Assembly: GCA_016195085.1 (NCBI GenBank)
Contig: JACQAG010000075.1
Location: forward strand, 1-44,321
DNA: 44,321 nt
From: Pseudomonadota bacterium
GTDB taxonomy: Bacteria; Pseudomonadota; Alphaproteobacteria; SHVZ01
Direction of reading: 5' to 3'
In this document: positions 1-7,864 of the stretch, piece after piece
How positions within the stretch are numbered: the first letter of the stretch is position 1
How the letters are laid out: every line of letters begins with the position of its first letter
Notes under the pieces: generated by a model
Seen by the model: only the letters and a program-made list of their open reading frames with translations
Told to the model about the DNA's origin: nothing
The model's database searches: none
Program-made: the position numbers and the translations under genes

Positions 1-60
1 ACACCGACCCAAACCCAGCGCCGCGCCTTCGATCTGCTCGCCCTCCAACCGACGCTGTAG
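1..60 (+). CDS. 3' end of a gene entering from outside the window, possibly a transposase
   Basis: Frame 1 is open from the first base to a TAG at 58-60, giving a 19-residue tail that ends in RRAFDLLALQPTL. A basic patch followed by a short leucine-rich end resembles the C-termini of several transposase families, but 19 residues cannot assign a family. The inverted-repeat-like sequence 50 bases further on (111-127), matched at the far edge of the window, is the main reason to suspect an insertion sequence. It could equally be the tail of an unrelated gene. Confidence 0.35.
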   Translation, partial: TPTQTQRRAFDLLALQPTL

Positions 61-127
61 TCAGGACCCGCAACCAAATGCGAGTCACATCAGCGCCTTG
101 CTCGAAAAATGGGTAAAGTTCGGGCTA
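1..127 (+). mobile_element. right end of a probable insertion sequence, cut by the window edge
   Basis: GGGTAAAGTTCGGGCTA at 111-127 is the reverse complement, with one mismatch, of 44183-44199 at the other edge of the window. An open tail with a stop at 60, then about 50 bases, then this repeat is the usual layout of an IS right end. The bases at the boundary read CTAA here and CTAG at the far copy, both fitting the CWAR target preference reported for IS5-group elements. Family and full length cannot be determined from this window. Confidence 0.42.
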
Positions 128-488
128 AGCCGCACCGCACCCGCAGAGCCATCGAATCAACGCAACTGCCGGATTTATGGGCAGTCTCGCAGCCGCCAAG
201 GGCGCGCCGCGCAAGCAAGAGCCGGCGCCGCAAAGGCGATGTAGACCTCCTTGCTCCTACAAGATGTTGTGGGCAGGAACTTTGCGCGATCTATATATCG
301 TAGTCTTGGCGCAATATTCAGTTTGTCGCGCATCCGTCCTATGTTGCTGGCAATTCCGCGCCGCTTCTGCTTGCGTATTCAGCGGCGCGGCTGAGGTATA
401 CTCGTGAAATTGCCGCGAATGCCGCAGGCATTTGCGAAGTGCGGACGATGAGCCTGTCCGGGAGGGAACGGGAGGCTTTGGGGAGGCG
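128..488. other. 361-base stretch without a recognisable gene
   Basis: Short open frames here (109-303, 177-407, and 257-577 on the minus strand) have unlikely compositions and no plausible ribosome sites, so I do not call them. A TATACT hexamer near 397 could be a -10 element for the gene starting at 489, but no well-spaced -35 was found. The 9-mer CCGCACCGC at 130-138 recurs at 44171-44179, just outside the other putative IS end. Confidence 0.5.
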
Positions 489-1346
489 ATGACGATCCTC
501 ACCTTTTTGGTCGATGAAGCGGGCGACCTTTGGAACGCCGATTCGACCGATTTCCACCACCGGCTCGGAGTGCGCAACCCCGATTTCGACGTCGCTGCCT
601 TCGCGGTGAAGAATTTCGGCTGGGTTGAGATCGCCTATGGCACGCGGCGGATGACGGTGCGCCTCCGCCCGGCCACCGCCGAGCCCAATGCCGTCAAGTT
701 TCTCAAGGACGTGCTCAAGGGCACGGACAAGCCGGAGGTCCTGCTGACCTCCTGGCACGAGTCCTGGAAGAAGGAGAAGTTCTCGAGCCCGGGTGCTGCC
801 TTGGCGCGGCTCGAAGCGCTCTTGGCTCCCACGCACATCCGTCAGAACGCTCGATTCGGTGCGAGTAGGGTGCCAATCGAGCAGATATTCCGGGACAAGC
901 AGTTAAGTCTCATTGAGCATTTTCAAATGTGGCGATCAAAGGGAGCCACGACCGAACTTCCTGATGCGATCCGCCTGGCGGTAACCGCCCGCGAAGGGCG
1001 TACCGGTCTGATCGAGCGATCGGACGTGTACGACTCTTATGTGACCCGACACGTTGGAGTCGCACTCCGCTTCCATAACGACGAAAGCCGCAGACGGCTT
1101 ATTGGTCGGGATTTTCGCAACGCTCCGGATCCCGACTACGCAACGTGGTGCGGTTTGGCGTATGGGTCAGCGATTTTCGAGAACGAGCCCATCGTCGAAG
1201 ATGTTCTCGCGCACGTCCGCGGCACCAATGGGATGCTGTTGACGATGAACTATCGCCGTCTCCTTACGAATTTTCGGACACCGAAAGGTGCAAATCTCGT
1301 CATGGTGTCGTCCCTGCTCATTCCGCAGCGACAAGCGGCCGCGTGA
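489..1346 (+). CDS. uncharacterised protein, 285 aa
   Basis: I do not recognise this protein. The chosen ATG at 489 is preceded by GGGGAGGCG; an in-frame ATG at 432 has no ribosome site and would add an unlikely N-terminus. No signal peptide, membrane segment or known catalytic motif is visible. The N-terminal third (TILTFLVDEAGDLW, later an RLRPATAEPNAVKFL stretch) looks like a small alpha/beta domain, and the C-terminal third has a GLAYGSAIFENEP segment that could be a PAS-like or ligand-sensing fold (weak inference). Its 3' end overlaps the 3' end of the convergent GNAT-like gene by 29 bases. The gene lies beside the IS remnant, so recent acquisition is possible. Confidence 0.7.
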   Translation: MTILTFLVDEAGDLWNADSTDFHHRLGVRNPDFDVAAFAVKNFGWVEIAYGTRRMTVRLRPATAEPNAVKFLKDVLKGTDKPEVLLTSWHESWKKEKFSSPGAALARLEALLAPTHIRQNARFGASRVPIEQIFRDKQLSLIEHFQMWRSKGATTELPDAIRLAVTAREGRTGLIERSDVYDSYVTRHVGVALRFHNDESRRRLIGRDFRNAPDPDYATWCGLAYGSAIFENEPIVEDVLAHVRGTNGMLLTMNYRRLLTNFRTPKGANLVMVSSLLIPQRQAAA

Positions 1347-2130
1347 GCGGACCGCCCATCGCGATCTGACGAGCGTCGTCCAGCAATTCAGCGCGCGATG
1401 ACCACGCGAGGACATCGTCCACCGCTCCGCAATATGGAAACGTCATCGTTACACCGGTCTGAACATTGGGCCAGCCATACGAGGCGACGACTCCTTTGCG
1501 CGCCAGGATCGTCTGAGCGAATGAAAAAATGTAGTCGGGAGACCATGTCGCAAGAATGATATTGCGAGTGATCCGTCCGAGGATCTGCGAAAGCCGCAAT
1601 CCGTTCGGTCCGACGCCGCGATACCGGGGATGCACCCAAATGCCGCCGCTATGAGCGCAAATGCCGGTTATATTCATGGCGAATGGGCTCTCGATACGGC
1701 ATCGTACCCCTGCATCGGCGCTTGGTGGGTTGTCGTAGAAGAGCGTCAGATTGTTTCCTGCTTCACGCAGGTTCGTGCCGGTGAAGTTGAATAACTTGCC
1801 CGATTGAGTGGTTACGATGTCGCCATGCTCGTCAAGGCCGGCAAGCCAAAGGCTGTTTTCGGGGCCAAGCTTGCAATGGATAGGGTCATACATGGGCGCA
1901 AGGCCCGCCTTGGTGTTCTGGTTGGCTTCCATGCAGACCTTGAAGAGGTGGAAATCGTGCTGCGGGTACAGGTGAATGCCATGGTCCCGCACCAACTGGT
2001 CCATGCGGAGGATTGATTGCGATAGGGCGATGTCCTGACCCGGCAGCGCCGAAAACCAATCGGGCAGGCGTACGGCCTGGGGCCTCTCGGAGACGATATC
2101 GGTAATTTGATGAGCGAATGTCTGAGACAC
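1318..2130 (-). CDS. GNAT-like putative acyltransferase, paralogue 1 (270 aa)
   Basis: The C-terminal half carries a motif like the acetyl-CoA site of GNAT enzymes: a WVHPRYRGVGPNGLRLSQ segment (beta4/alpha3, R/QxxGxG type), then a helix and a late strand around ASYGW. It is clearly paralogous to the next gene upstream (2392-3192): both share a DWxSALP motif, a PQHDF motif, SFWLAG/SLWLAG, TTxSGKLF and HSGxxWxHPxxRG in the same order. I chose the GTG at 2130 because the two paralogues then align without a gap from residue 1 and GGGGGAAGG lies just upstream. An ATG at 2235 would add 35 unmatched residues. Substrate unknown; an N-acyl amino acid or acyl-homoserine-lactone type synthase is possible but unproven. 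Confidence 0.72.
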   Translation of the reverse strand: MSQTFAHQITDIVSERPQAVRLPDWFSALPGQDIALSQSILRMDQLVRDHGIHLYPQHDFHLFKVCMEANQNTKAGLAPMYDPIHCKLGPENSLWLAGLDEHGDIVTTQSGKLFNFTGTNLREAGNNLTLFYDNPPSADAGVRCRIESPFAMNITGICAHSGGIWVHPRYRGVGPNGLRLSQILGRITRNIILATWSPDYIFSFAQTILARKGVVASYGWPNVQTGVTMTFPYCGAVDDVLAWSSRAELLDDARQIAMGGPLTRPLVAAE

Positions 2131-2391
2131 GGCCTTCCCCCATATCTGGTAGTTCAGAAAGGGGAAAACGCTACCACTTGTGGGTGTACGTGTGGAGGGG
2201 CCCTGTTCGCAACCATGGTTGCCGCGGACCTTCAATGGTCCAGCAAGCTGTGCACGGCACGGAATTGAGCGAATCGGGCGCGTGCAAGGTCAAAGCCGAA
2301 AGGTGTAATCGCCACGCGAGGCCGTTAGCGCAGGGGATCGAGCGGGCGCGCGGTTAGGGTCTGCCGGCTCATTGCGAGTCGGCTCTTTGAT

Positions 2392-3192
2392 TCAATCAAG
2401 CTGCCTGAGGTGACCATCCTCGACGATCGTGCGAGCGTCCTCTTGCAGCTCGGAGCGATCCATCCAATTCAGACACACGTCCAACTCCTCGCCCGCGAGT
2501 AGCTTGAGCTTCAGTCCAGGTTCGAAACGGCTATAGCCCAACGTAGAGAGCACGCCACGATCCACGAGAGTTTGCCGCGTCAGCGAAAAATAAAAATCAG
2601 CGTTCCATAATGCGAGGCCGACCATCCGAGTCAGGCGTCCAGTGAGCTGCGAGATGCGAATTCCATTGGACAATTCGCCTCGATGCTGTGGATGCCTCCA
2701 AACTGTGCCCGAATGGAACACGAAGCCAGAAATGCGACGTGCGATAGGTGAGTCTATGTGACAGAGGTCGCCGGCAGGAGCTTGCGCGGGGTCATCGTAG
2801 ACCAAGCGCAGGCTTCGCGCTTCTGCCTCCAAATTTGTCTTACGCCAATCGAACAATTTGCCGCTATTCGTCGTGACCACACGGCCCGACGCATCGAAGC
2901 CGGCGAGCCAGAACGAGTTGTTCAGCACCAATCGGCAAAATCTGGTGTCATGCATCGGTGACAAGCTGGCGCGGTTGCCCCGATTTGCGTCGACGACGTC
3001 ACGAAGCAAGGTGAAATCATGCTGTGGAAGAATGACGGCGCCGCGTTCACGTATCATCCGATCGAGGATCACAATGGCGCGGGAGACGATCCTGTCACCT
3101 TCTGGCAGAGCGGACAGCCAATCAACCAAGGATACCGATGCGATACGCCGATCATTCGATAGATTTGGCGCGACGATCGCGTTCTGAGGCAT
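2392..3192 (-). CDS. GNAT-like putative acyltransferase, paralogue 2 (266 aa)
   Basis: Paralogue of the gene at 1318-2130, with the same order of blocks: DWLSALPEGD near residue 24, PQHDF, NSFWLAGFDASG, TTNSGKLFDW, HSGTVWRHPQHRG and a trailing helix ending in DGHLRQLD. The RHPQHRGELSNGIRISQ stretch occupies the GNAT cofactor-loop position, but the glycines are less canonical than in paralogue 1 (RGELSNG against RGVGPNG), so cofactor use may differ. The ATG at 3192 is chosen over the upstream 3324 because it follows an AGGT ribosome-site core and matches the start of paralogue 1. The 261 bases between the two genes hold no gene I can see. They probably arose by local duplication followed by strong divergence. 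Confidence 0.72.
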   Translation of the reverse strand: MPQNAIVAPNLSNDRRIASVSLVDWLSALPEGDRIVSRAIVILDRMIRERGAVILPQHDFTLLRDVVDANRGNRASLSPMHDTRFCRLVLNNSFWLAGFDASGRVVTTNSGKLFDWRKTNLEAEARSLRLVYDDPAQAPAGDLCHIDSPIARRISGFVFHSGTVWRHPQHRGELSNGIRISQLTGRLTRMVGLALWNADFYFSLTRQTLVDRGVLSTLGYSRFEPGLKLKLLAGEELDVCLNWMDRSELQEDARTIVEDGHLRQLD

Positions 3193-3348
3193 GCGTGACC
3201 TGTCGCCTCTGTATGGGTGGACGAGCCCAACAGGATTAGGTGATCTGGCCGAGTCGGGCATGCCCCAGGCGGCAATTGAGGCCACTAACCTTCCCAGCAA
3301 TGACGATTGAACCCGTCGTCCCACATTGATCCTACCGGAGTCGGCTTA

Positions 3349-4377
3349 ATGCAAATCTTCTTCAGCCCGACCCAGCAGCGCCACGCGCCGAAGACCTTCC
3401 TCTTGCGCGGGCGCCTGGTCGAGAGCCCGGAGCGGGCCGAGCGCGCCGATGCGCTCCTGGCCGCCGCGCGGAGCGCCGGGCATGAGGTGGTGCAGCCACG
3501 CAGCTTTCCTCGCGATGCCGTGGCGGCGGTGCACCGGGCCGACTATCTGGCCTTCCTGGAGACGGGATACAGCGCGTGGTCCGGCTTGCCCAACGCCGCG
3601 CCGGAGATCACCCCCAACATCCACCCCAATCGCCACATGAGCCGCCGTCCCCACGGCATCGTCGGGCTTGCCGGCTGGTATCTCGCCGACACCGGGACGC
3701 CGATCGGGCCGGAGACTTGGGTGGCCTCGCTGGCCGCCGCCGACACCGCGCTCGCCGCCTGCGAAGCGGTCATGGCGGGCGCGCCGGTCGCTTACGCCTT
3801 GTGCCGACCGCCCGGGCATCACGCCTATGCCGACATGGCCGGAGGCTTCTGCTTCCTCAACAATGCGGCGATCGCCGCCGAGCATGCCCGGAGGCGCCGC
3901 GACCGCGTCGCCATCCTCGATGTCGACGTGCATCACGGCAATGGCACGCAAGGGATCTTCTATGAGCGCGCCGACGTGCTGTTCGCCTCGCTGCATGGCG
4001 ATCCTGCCGGCTTCTATCCGTTCTATGCCGGCTATGCCGAGGAGACCGGCGCCGGGCCCGGTGCGGGGTTCACCATGAACCTGCCCTTGGCCCATGGCAG
4101 CGGCGATGAGGTCTATATGCAGGCGCTGGCCCGCGCGCTCGGGCGCATTCGGAGCTACGCGCCCGGTCTCTTGGTGGTCTCGCTCGGGCTCGACGCTTCG
4201 GAGGCTGATCCCTTGGGTGTGCTCAAGATCAGCACCACCGGCTTCGAGCGCATCGCCGGCGCCATCGCCGGGCTCGGCCTGCCGACCGTGCTGGTGCAGG
4301 AAGGCGGCTATCTCTCCAGCGTTCTCGGCGCCAACCTCGCGGCGTTTCTCGCAGGCTTCGAGGCGGCCGGCGGCTGA
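3349..4377 (+). CDS. acetylpolyamine amidohydrolase / class II histone-deacetylase-family protein
   Basis: A zinc-dependent deacetylase of 342 aa, the length of bacterial acetylpolyamine amidohydrolases (about 341). Visible active-site parts are the His-His dyad in PGHHAY (H157/H158), zinc ligands in DVDVHHGNGT (D193, H195) and LDASEADPLG (D282), and the transition-state tyrosine in EGGYL (Y321). GGFCFLNNAAIAA is the family signature. No signal peptide, so cytosolic. The family removes acetyl groups from N-acetylputrescine, N-acetylspermidine and similar amines. The ATG at 3349 follows CCGGAG; the upstream in-frame ATG at 3307 overlaps the neighbouring divergent reading frame. No operon partner is adjacent. 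The island further along with a polyamine-type ABC importer could supply substrate, but it is 20 kb away. Confidence 0.9.
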   Translation: MQIFFSPTQQRHAPKTFLLRGRLVESPERAERADALLAAARSAGHEVVQPRSFPRDAVAAVHRADYLAFLETGYSAWSGLPNAAPEITPNIHPNRHMSRRPHGIVGLAGWYLADTGTPIGPETWVASLAAADTALAACEAVMAGAPVAYALCRPPGHHAYADMAGGFCFLNNAAIAAEHARRRRDRVAILDVDVHHGNGTQGIFYERADVLFASLHGDPAGFYPFYAGYAEETGAGPGAGFTMNLPLAHGSGDEVYMQALARALGRIRSYAPGLLVVSLGLDASEADPLGVLKISTTGFERIAGAIAGLGLPTVLVQEGGYLSSVLGANLAAFLAGFEAAGG

Positions 4378-4591
4378 TCCCGCGCCTATTGGGCGAAATG
4401 CGTGGGAGCGCTGCTACTGGTAATCCTCCGCCCGCCATGCCATATTGGCTGCAGCTAGGCTTTGCTTCGGCTACTTGCCGTCGTCCGGTCCCCAGAGACC
4501 GCGCCGCTACAAGATATCCATGAAGCCAGACCTGCCTCGCGCATCGCGGATCTCGCGGAGCGCGAGTTTCTACATCTAAACGGAGGCCATC

Positions 4592-4795
4592 ATGGCTATC
4601 GGTACTGTCAAGTTCTTCAACAATCAGCGTGGGTTCGGTTTCATCCAGCCCAAGGACGGCTCCAAGGACGTGTTCGTGCACGTAACCGCCGTCGAGCGCG
4701 CTGGCATGACTACGCTGACCGAAGGTCAGACAGTCAGCTACGACCTCGTGACCGAGCGCGGCAAGGTCGCCGCCGGCAATCTCAAGCCGGCCTGA
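4592..4795 (+). CDS. cold-shock domain protein (CspA family)
   Basis: A single 67-residue OB-fold cold-shock domain that binds single-stranded RNA or DNA and melts RNA secondary structure. The RNA-binding motifs RGFGFI (RNP1, residues 13-18) and DVFVHV (RNP2, about 26-31) are intact, and the protein opens with GTVKFFNNQ as usual. The start follows AACGGAGGCC. The 214-base leader after the preceding gene has no other gene and could be a long structured 5' UTR of the kind known for cspA, though I found no cold box. A strong hairpin terminator follows directly. Confidence 0.95.
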   Translation: MAIGTVKFFNNQRGFGFIQPKDGSKDVFVHVTAVERAGMTTLTEGQTVSYDLVTERGKVAAGNLKPA

Positions 4796-4820
4796 ACCAG
4801 CCTTAGGGCTGAAAGACGAA

Positions 4821-4843
4821 CGGCGGCCTTCGGGCCGCCGTTT
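4821..4843. terminator. intrinsic terminator between csp and aspS
   Basis: A perfect 8-bp stem CGGCGGCC / GGCCGCCG closed by a TTCG tetraloop at 4821-4840, followed by TTT on the plus strand. It lies 25 bases after the csp stop and about 20 bases after the convergent aspS stop, so it probably serves both transcripts. Confidence 0.85.
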
Positions 4844-4860
4844 GCATTTGTGCGCCCGGC

Positions 4861-6639
4861 TCACGCCTTCGGCGGCGCCACCACGCGGATGTGCAACTCC
4901 TTCAGCTGCTGGGGCGAGACCTCCGAGGGCGCGTTCATCATCAGGTCCTCCGCCCGCTGGTTCATCGGGAACAGGATGACCTCGCGCAGATCGGGTTCGT
5001 CGGCCAGCATTCTCACGATCCGGTCGATGCCCGGCGCCGAGCCGCCATGGGGCGGGGCGCCGTAGCGGAACGCATTCAGCATGCCCGCGAACTTGGTCTC
5101 CACCGTCTGGCGATCGTAGCCGGCGATCTCGAAGGCTTTGATCATGGTGTCGGGACGATGGTTGCGGATGGCGCCCGAGGACAGCTCCACGCCGTTGCAG
5201 ACGATGTCGTACTGGAATGCAAGCACGTCCAAGGGATCCTTGGTCATGAGCGCGTCCAGCCCGCCTTGGGGCATCGAAAAGGGGTTGTGGCTGAAGTCGA
5301 TCTTGCCGGTCTTCTCGTCCCGCTCGTACATCGGGAAGTCGACGATCCAGCAGAAGCGGAACTCGCCCTTCTGGATGAGCCCCAGCTCCTCGCCGAGGCG
5401 GGTGCGGGCCGGGCCGGCGAACTTGGCGGCGTCCTCGCGCTTGCCGGCGGCGAAGAAGACGGCGTCGCCGTCGCCCATCCCGGTCAAGCCCTTGAGCTTC
5501 GCCAGGCGCTCGCCCTCGAGGAACTTCGCGATCGGCCCCTTGCCCTGGCCGCCCTCGAAGATGATGTAGCCCAAGCCCGGCGCGCCCTCGCCGCGCGCCC
5601 ATTCGTTCATCTTGTCGAAGAAGGAGCGGGGCTGGCTCGCGGCTTTCGGAGCCGGGATCGCGCGCACCACGCCGCCGGATCCCAGCACCTTCTCGAAGAT
5701 GGAAAATCCGCTGCCGCGGAACACCTCGCCCACCTCGGCGATGACCAGCGGGTTGCGCAGATCCGGCTTGTCAGAGCCGTACTTCAACAGCGCATCTCCA
5801 TAGGCGATGCGCGGGAAGGGCGGCTTGGTGACATTGCGGCCGTCGGCGAACTCCTCGAACACGCCGGCCAGAACCGGCTCGAGTGCTGCGAACACGTCCT
5901 CCTGCTCGACGAAGCTCATCTCCACGTCGAGCTGGTAGAACTCGCCCGGAGAGCGGTCGGCGCGCGCGTCCTCGTCGCGAAAACAGGGCGCGATCTGGAA
6001 GTAGCGATCGAAGCCCGCCACCATGATGAGCTGCTTGAACTGCTGCGGGGCCTGCGGCAGCGCGTAGAACTTGCCGGGATGCAGCCGGCTCGGCACCAGG
6101 AAGTCGCGGGCACCCTCGGGCGAGCTCGCCGTCAGGATCGGCGTCTGGAACTCGATGAAGCCCTGCTCGATCATGCGCCGGCGGATCGAGGAGATGACCT
6201 GGCTGCGGAGCACGATGTTGCGATGCAGCCGCTCGCGCCGGAGATCGAGATAGCGATAGCGCAGCCGCGTCTCCTCGCCCGAGTCCTGATCGGCATTGAC
6301 CTGGAGGGGCAGGAGCTCGGCCGCCGACAGGATCTCGAAGGCATCGATCACCACCTCGACTTCGCCGGTCGCGAGCCCGGGATTCACCGTCTCGGCCGAG
6401 CGCGCCACCACGCGGCCGGTCACCGTCACCACGCTCTCGACCCTTGTGGCTTCGACCGGCGCGAAGGTCGGCTTCGAGGAGTCGACGACGCATTGGGTGA
6501 TGCCGAAATGGTCTCTCAGATCCACGAACAGCAGCTGGCCGTGATCGCGCTTGCGGTGCGCCCAGCCGGAAAGCCGGACGGTCTTGCCGACATCGGCCAG
6601 CGTCAGCTGGCTGCAATTGTGGCTGCGGTAGCGGTGCAT
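4861..6639 (-). CDS. aspS: aspartyl-tRNA synthetase
   Basis: Class II AspRS of the bacterial type, 592 aa. An N-terminal OB-fold anticodon-binding domain (about 1-110) is followed by the catalytic core with motif 2 ([20 protein letters not shown]) and motif 3 ([14 protein letters not shown] near the C-terminus), plus the bacterial GAD insertion domain between them. Residue 33 is His (RKRDHGQ) where Escherichia coli has Leu30 (RRRDLGS). His at this position is reported for non-discriminating AspRS in Pseudomonas, which also charges tRNA-Asn with Asp. With gatCAB in the same window this fits transamidation-dependent Asn-tRNA synthesis (inference). ATG at 6639 with AAGG nine bases upstream. Confidence 0.97.
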   Translation of the reverse strand: MHRYRSHNCSQLTLADVGKTVRLSGWAHRKRDHGQLLFVDLRDHFGITQCVVDSSKPTFAPVEATRVESVVTVTGRVVARSAETVNPGLATGEVEVVIDAFEILSAAELLPLQVNADQDSGEETRLRYRYLDLRRERLHRNIVLRSQVISSIRRRMIEQGFIEFQTPILTASSPEGARDFLVPSRLHPGKFYALPQAPQQFKQLIMVAGFDRYFQIAPCFRDEDARADRSPGEFYQLDVEMSFVEQEDVFAALEPVLAGVFEEFADGRNVTKPPFPRIAYGDALLKYGSDKPDLRNPLVIAEVGEVFRGSGFSIFEKVLGSGGVVRAIPAPKAASQPRSFFDKMNEWARGEGAPGLGYIIFEGGQGKGPIAKFLEGERLAKLKGLTGMGDGDAVFFAAGKREDAAKFAGPARTRLGEELGLIQKGEFRFCWIVDFPMYERDEKTGKIDFSHNPFSMPQGGLDALMTKDPLDVLAFQYDIVCNGVELSSGAIRNHRPDTMIKAFEIAGYDRQTVETKFAGMLNAFRYGAPPHGGSAPGIDRIVRMLADEPDLREVILFPMNQRAEDLMMNAPSEVSPQQLKELHIRVVAPPKA

Positions 6640-6729
6640 GGGACTGGCCTTGGGTCTAGGGCGGGCGGAGTATGCACACTAGAAAGTCCCGCGCAACCGG
6701 CGGCTCGGTCTCGGCGCGCTCCGCGCAAT

Positions 6730-6832
6730 GCCCCCACCCCGACCCTCCCCCGCCTGGCGGCGGGGAGGGAGTCGAAACGGACCTCCGCTCCCTCCCCCAT
6801 GCGTTAGCGTGGGGGAGGGTTGGGGTGGGGGC
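6730..6832. repeat. GC-rich palindromic dispersed repeat, copy 1
   Basis: A 103-base element bounded by GCCCCCACCCC and GGGGTGGGGGC. The outer 22 bases of each end are inverted copies with one mismatch. Inside are two further hairpins: one around 6740-6770 (CTCCCCCGCC / GGCGGGGAGG) and one around 6788-6818 (CCTCCCCCATGCG / CGTGGGGGAGG). Copies 2 and 3 are at 7747-7849 and 37849-37953. Resembles the REP/RPE-type palindromes of alphaproteobacteria; no coding frame. This copy lies just outside an rfbA remnant. Confidence 0.9.
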
Positions 6833-6849
6833 ACTTCGCATGTCGGCAC

Positions 6850-6909
6850 CTAGCGCCGATCGGTCAGGACACGCAGCAGATCGTCGCCATAGTCGGATCT
6901 GCGCAAGGG
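6850..6909 (-). pseudogene. remnant of the rfbA 3' end
   Basis: Read on the minus strand this encodes LRRSDYGDDLLRVLTDRR and a TAG stop, against [18 protein letters not shown] at the C-terminus of the intact rfbA at 7865. Six of 60 or so bases differ, and the frame and stop are conserved, so it is a duplicated gene tail rather than chance similarity. It has no start of its own and cannot be functional. Confidence 0.85.
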
Positions 6910-6912
6910 CGA

Positions 6913-7290
6913 TCAGCCTCCGGGCCTGAGCGCGTAGGGCGCGCGGACGCTCGGATCGCTGGCCGGAAAATCCTTCGTATTGCGCGTCACCAGCAGCATC
7001 GCATTCGCTTGCGCCGAAGCCCAGATCACCGCGTCAGGCAGCTTGATCTTGCGGGTCCGACGCAGATCCACCGCCGCTTCGGCGACGCTCCGGTCGAGGC
7101 CGATGATCTCGAACCCGTCGAGAAAGCGTCTGGTGGCCGCCTCGAGCCCGGCCTTGACGCCGGCCATGACCTCCATCCAGGTGATGATGCTGATGGCCTT
7201 GTCTTCGTACCGCTGCAGCTCCTCGCGCGCCTCGGGAACGGCATTGAGATAGTCGATCAGCACGTTCGTGTCGAAGAGCGCCTTCACCAT
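6913..7290 (-). CDS. vapC: PIN-domain toxin, VapC type
   Basis: 125-residue PIN-domain ribonuclease. The acidic metal-binding residues are in place: FDTNVLIDYL (D7), TWMEVMAGV (Glu near 42), LPDAVIWASA (Asp in the mid-protein) and VTRNTKDF (Asp near 101). VapC toxins cleave tRNA or rRNA and are held inactive by a cognate antitoxin. The ATG at 7290 is preferred to 7344 because it begins right at the PIN fold and overlaps the antitoxin stop by seven bases, the translational coupling usual for such pairs. The region appears to be an insertion between duplicated DNA. Confidence 0.88.
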   Translation of the reverse strand: MVKALFDTNVLIDYLNAVPEAREELQRYEDKAISIITWMEVMAGVKAGLEAATRRFLDGFEIIGLDRSVAEAAVDLRRTRKIKLPDAVIWASAQANAMLLVTRNTKDFPASDPSVRAPYALRPGG

Positions 7291-7499
7291 TCTCCGCGCA
7301 TCCGCTCCTGATACGCCAACCCATCGACCCTGTGGTTGCCCCACAGGCCGAAGGCATCTCGTTCCTGGGCGTGGCGGTGCTTGCCGAGATACTCGGCGAT
7401 CGCCTGACGAATGAGGGCGGCGCGTGAGCGCTTTGCTTTCCGCGCCAGCTCGTCAAGCGCCCGGATCTCGCTCTCTCCGATATCGACCAACGCCTTCAT
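7284..7499 (-). CDS. vapB: ribbon-helix-helix antitoxin of the VapC pair
   Basis: 71 residues. The N-terminal half (MKALVDIGESEIRALDELARKAKRSRAALIRQAIAEYL) is a CopG/Arc-type ribbon-helix-helix DNA-binding fold. The C-terminal tail (about 43-71) has little structure signal and would wrap the toxin active site. First gene of the pair, transcribed from the AT-rich promoter just upstream. Autoregulation is the rule in such modules; AT-rich inverted half-sites around 7517-7543 are candidate operators. Confidence 0.85.
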   Translation of the reverse strand: MKALVDIGESEIRALDELARKAKRSRAALIRQAIAEYLGKHRHAQERDAFGLWGNHRVDGLAYQERMRGEW

Positions 7500-7516
7500 G
7501 GGCCGCGCCTGTAATC

Positions 7517-7545
7517 TAATATGCGATATCTATATTATATATTAC
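7517..7545 (-). promoter_or_regulatory. AT-rich promoter/operator of the toxin-antitoxin pair
   Basis: An AT island in otherwise GC-rich DNA. On the minus strand a perfect TATAAT occupies 7539-7534, about 35 bases before the antitoxin ATG. TAATAT lies on both sides of a central GATATC palindrome, giving an approximate inverted repeat that the RHH antitoxin could bind. No clear -35 hexamer. Confidence 0.55.
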
Positions 7546-7746
7546 CTCCGCGCCCGCGAGAATAGGCAGGCGGGCCCCAGGACGTGCCGTAGCGCCGCCG
7601 GAAGGGCCGAGCCGCCTCGGGACACCGGGCAAAGCCCAAAAAACGTTCACTAATAAATAGTTAGGTTCCATGAAGCGGCGCTGTCCCAGCGTCCCAGTCC
7701 CGGGCACGCGCGGGGTGGGACAGCCATAGAGTGCACCCCGCCGGAT

Positions 7747-7849
7747 GCCCCCACCCCGACCCTCCCCCGCCTGTCGGCGAGGGAGGGAGTCGAAACGGAC
7801 CTCCGCTCCCTCCCCCATGCGTTAGCGTGGGGGAGGTTGGGGTGGGGGC
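7747..7849. repeat. GC-rich palindromic dispersed repeat, copy 2
   Basis: 103 bases, nearly identical to copy 1 except for a few substitutions and two one-base indels; same inverted ends and two internal hairpins. It starts 15 bases after the rfbA stop codon, so in RNA it would fold into stable hairpins directly behind that gene and may act as a terminator or 3'-end stabiliser (inference). With the adjoining rfbA 3' end (to 7924) it forms direct repeat B. Confidence 0.9.
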
Positions 7850-7864
7850 GTTTGGTGGCGGCGC

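Larger units (their letters stand above)
6730..6909. repeat. 180-base direct repeat A flanking the toxin-antitoxin pair
   Basis: This segment (palindrome copy 1 plus the rfbA remnant) matches 7747-7924 (palindrome copy 2 plus the true 3' end of rfbA) in the same order and orientation, with only scattered substitutions and one-base indels. The two copies bracket about 840 bases holding vapC, vapB and their promoter. The match stops three bases short of the vapC stop codon. Confidence 0.85.

Noticed and set aside
4891-6807. 638-codon plus-strand open frame opposite aspS
   Set aside because: Antisense shadow of a well-supported gene; composition of Arg, Leu and Gly strings with no family motif.
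7680-7724. Nine-base inverted repeat GCTGTCCCA/TGGGACAGC behind the toxin-antitoxin promoter
   Set aside because: Real pairing, but the long GC-rich loop and lack of context give no basis for a function.
6728-7850. CRISPR-like array from repeated GC-rich blocks
   Set aside because: Copies are palindromic, unequally spaced and separated by genes; no regular spacers and no cas genes.
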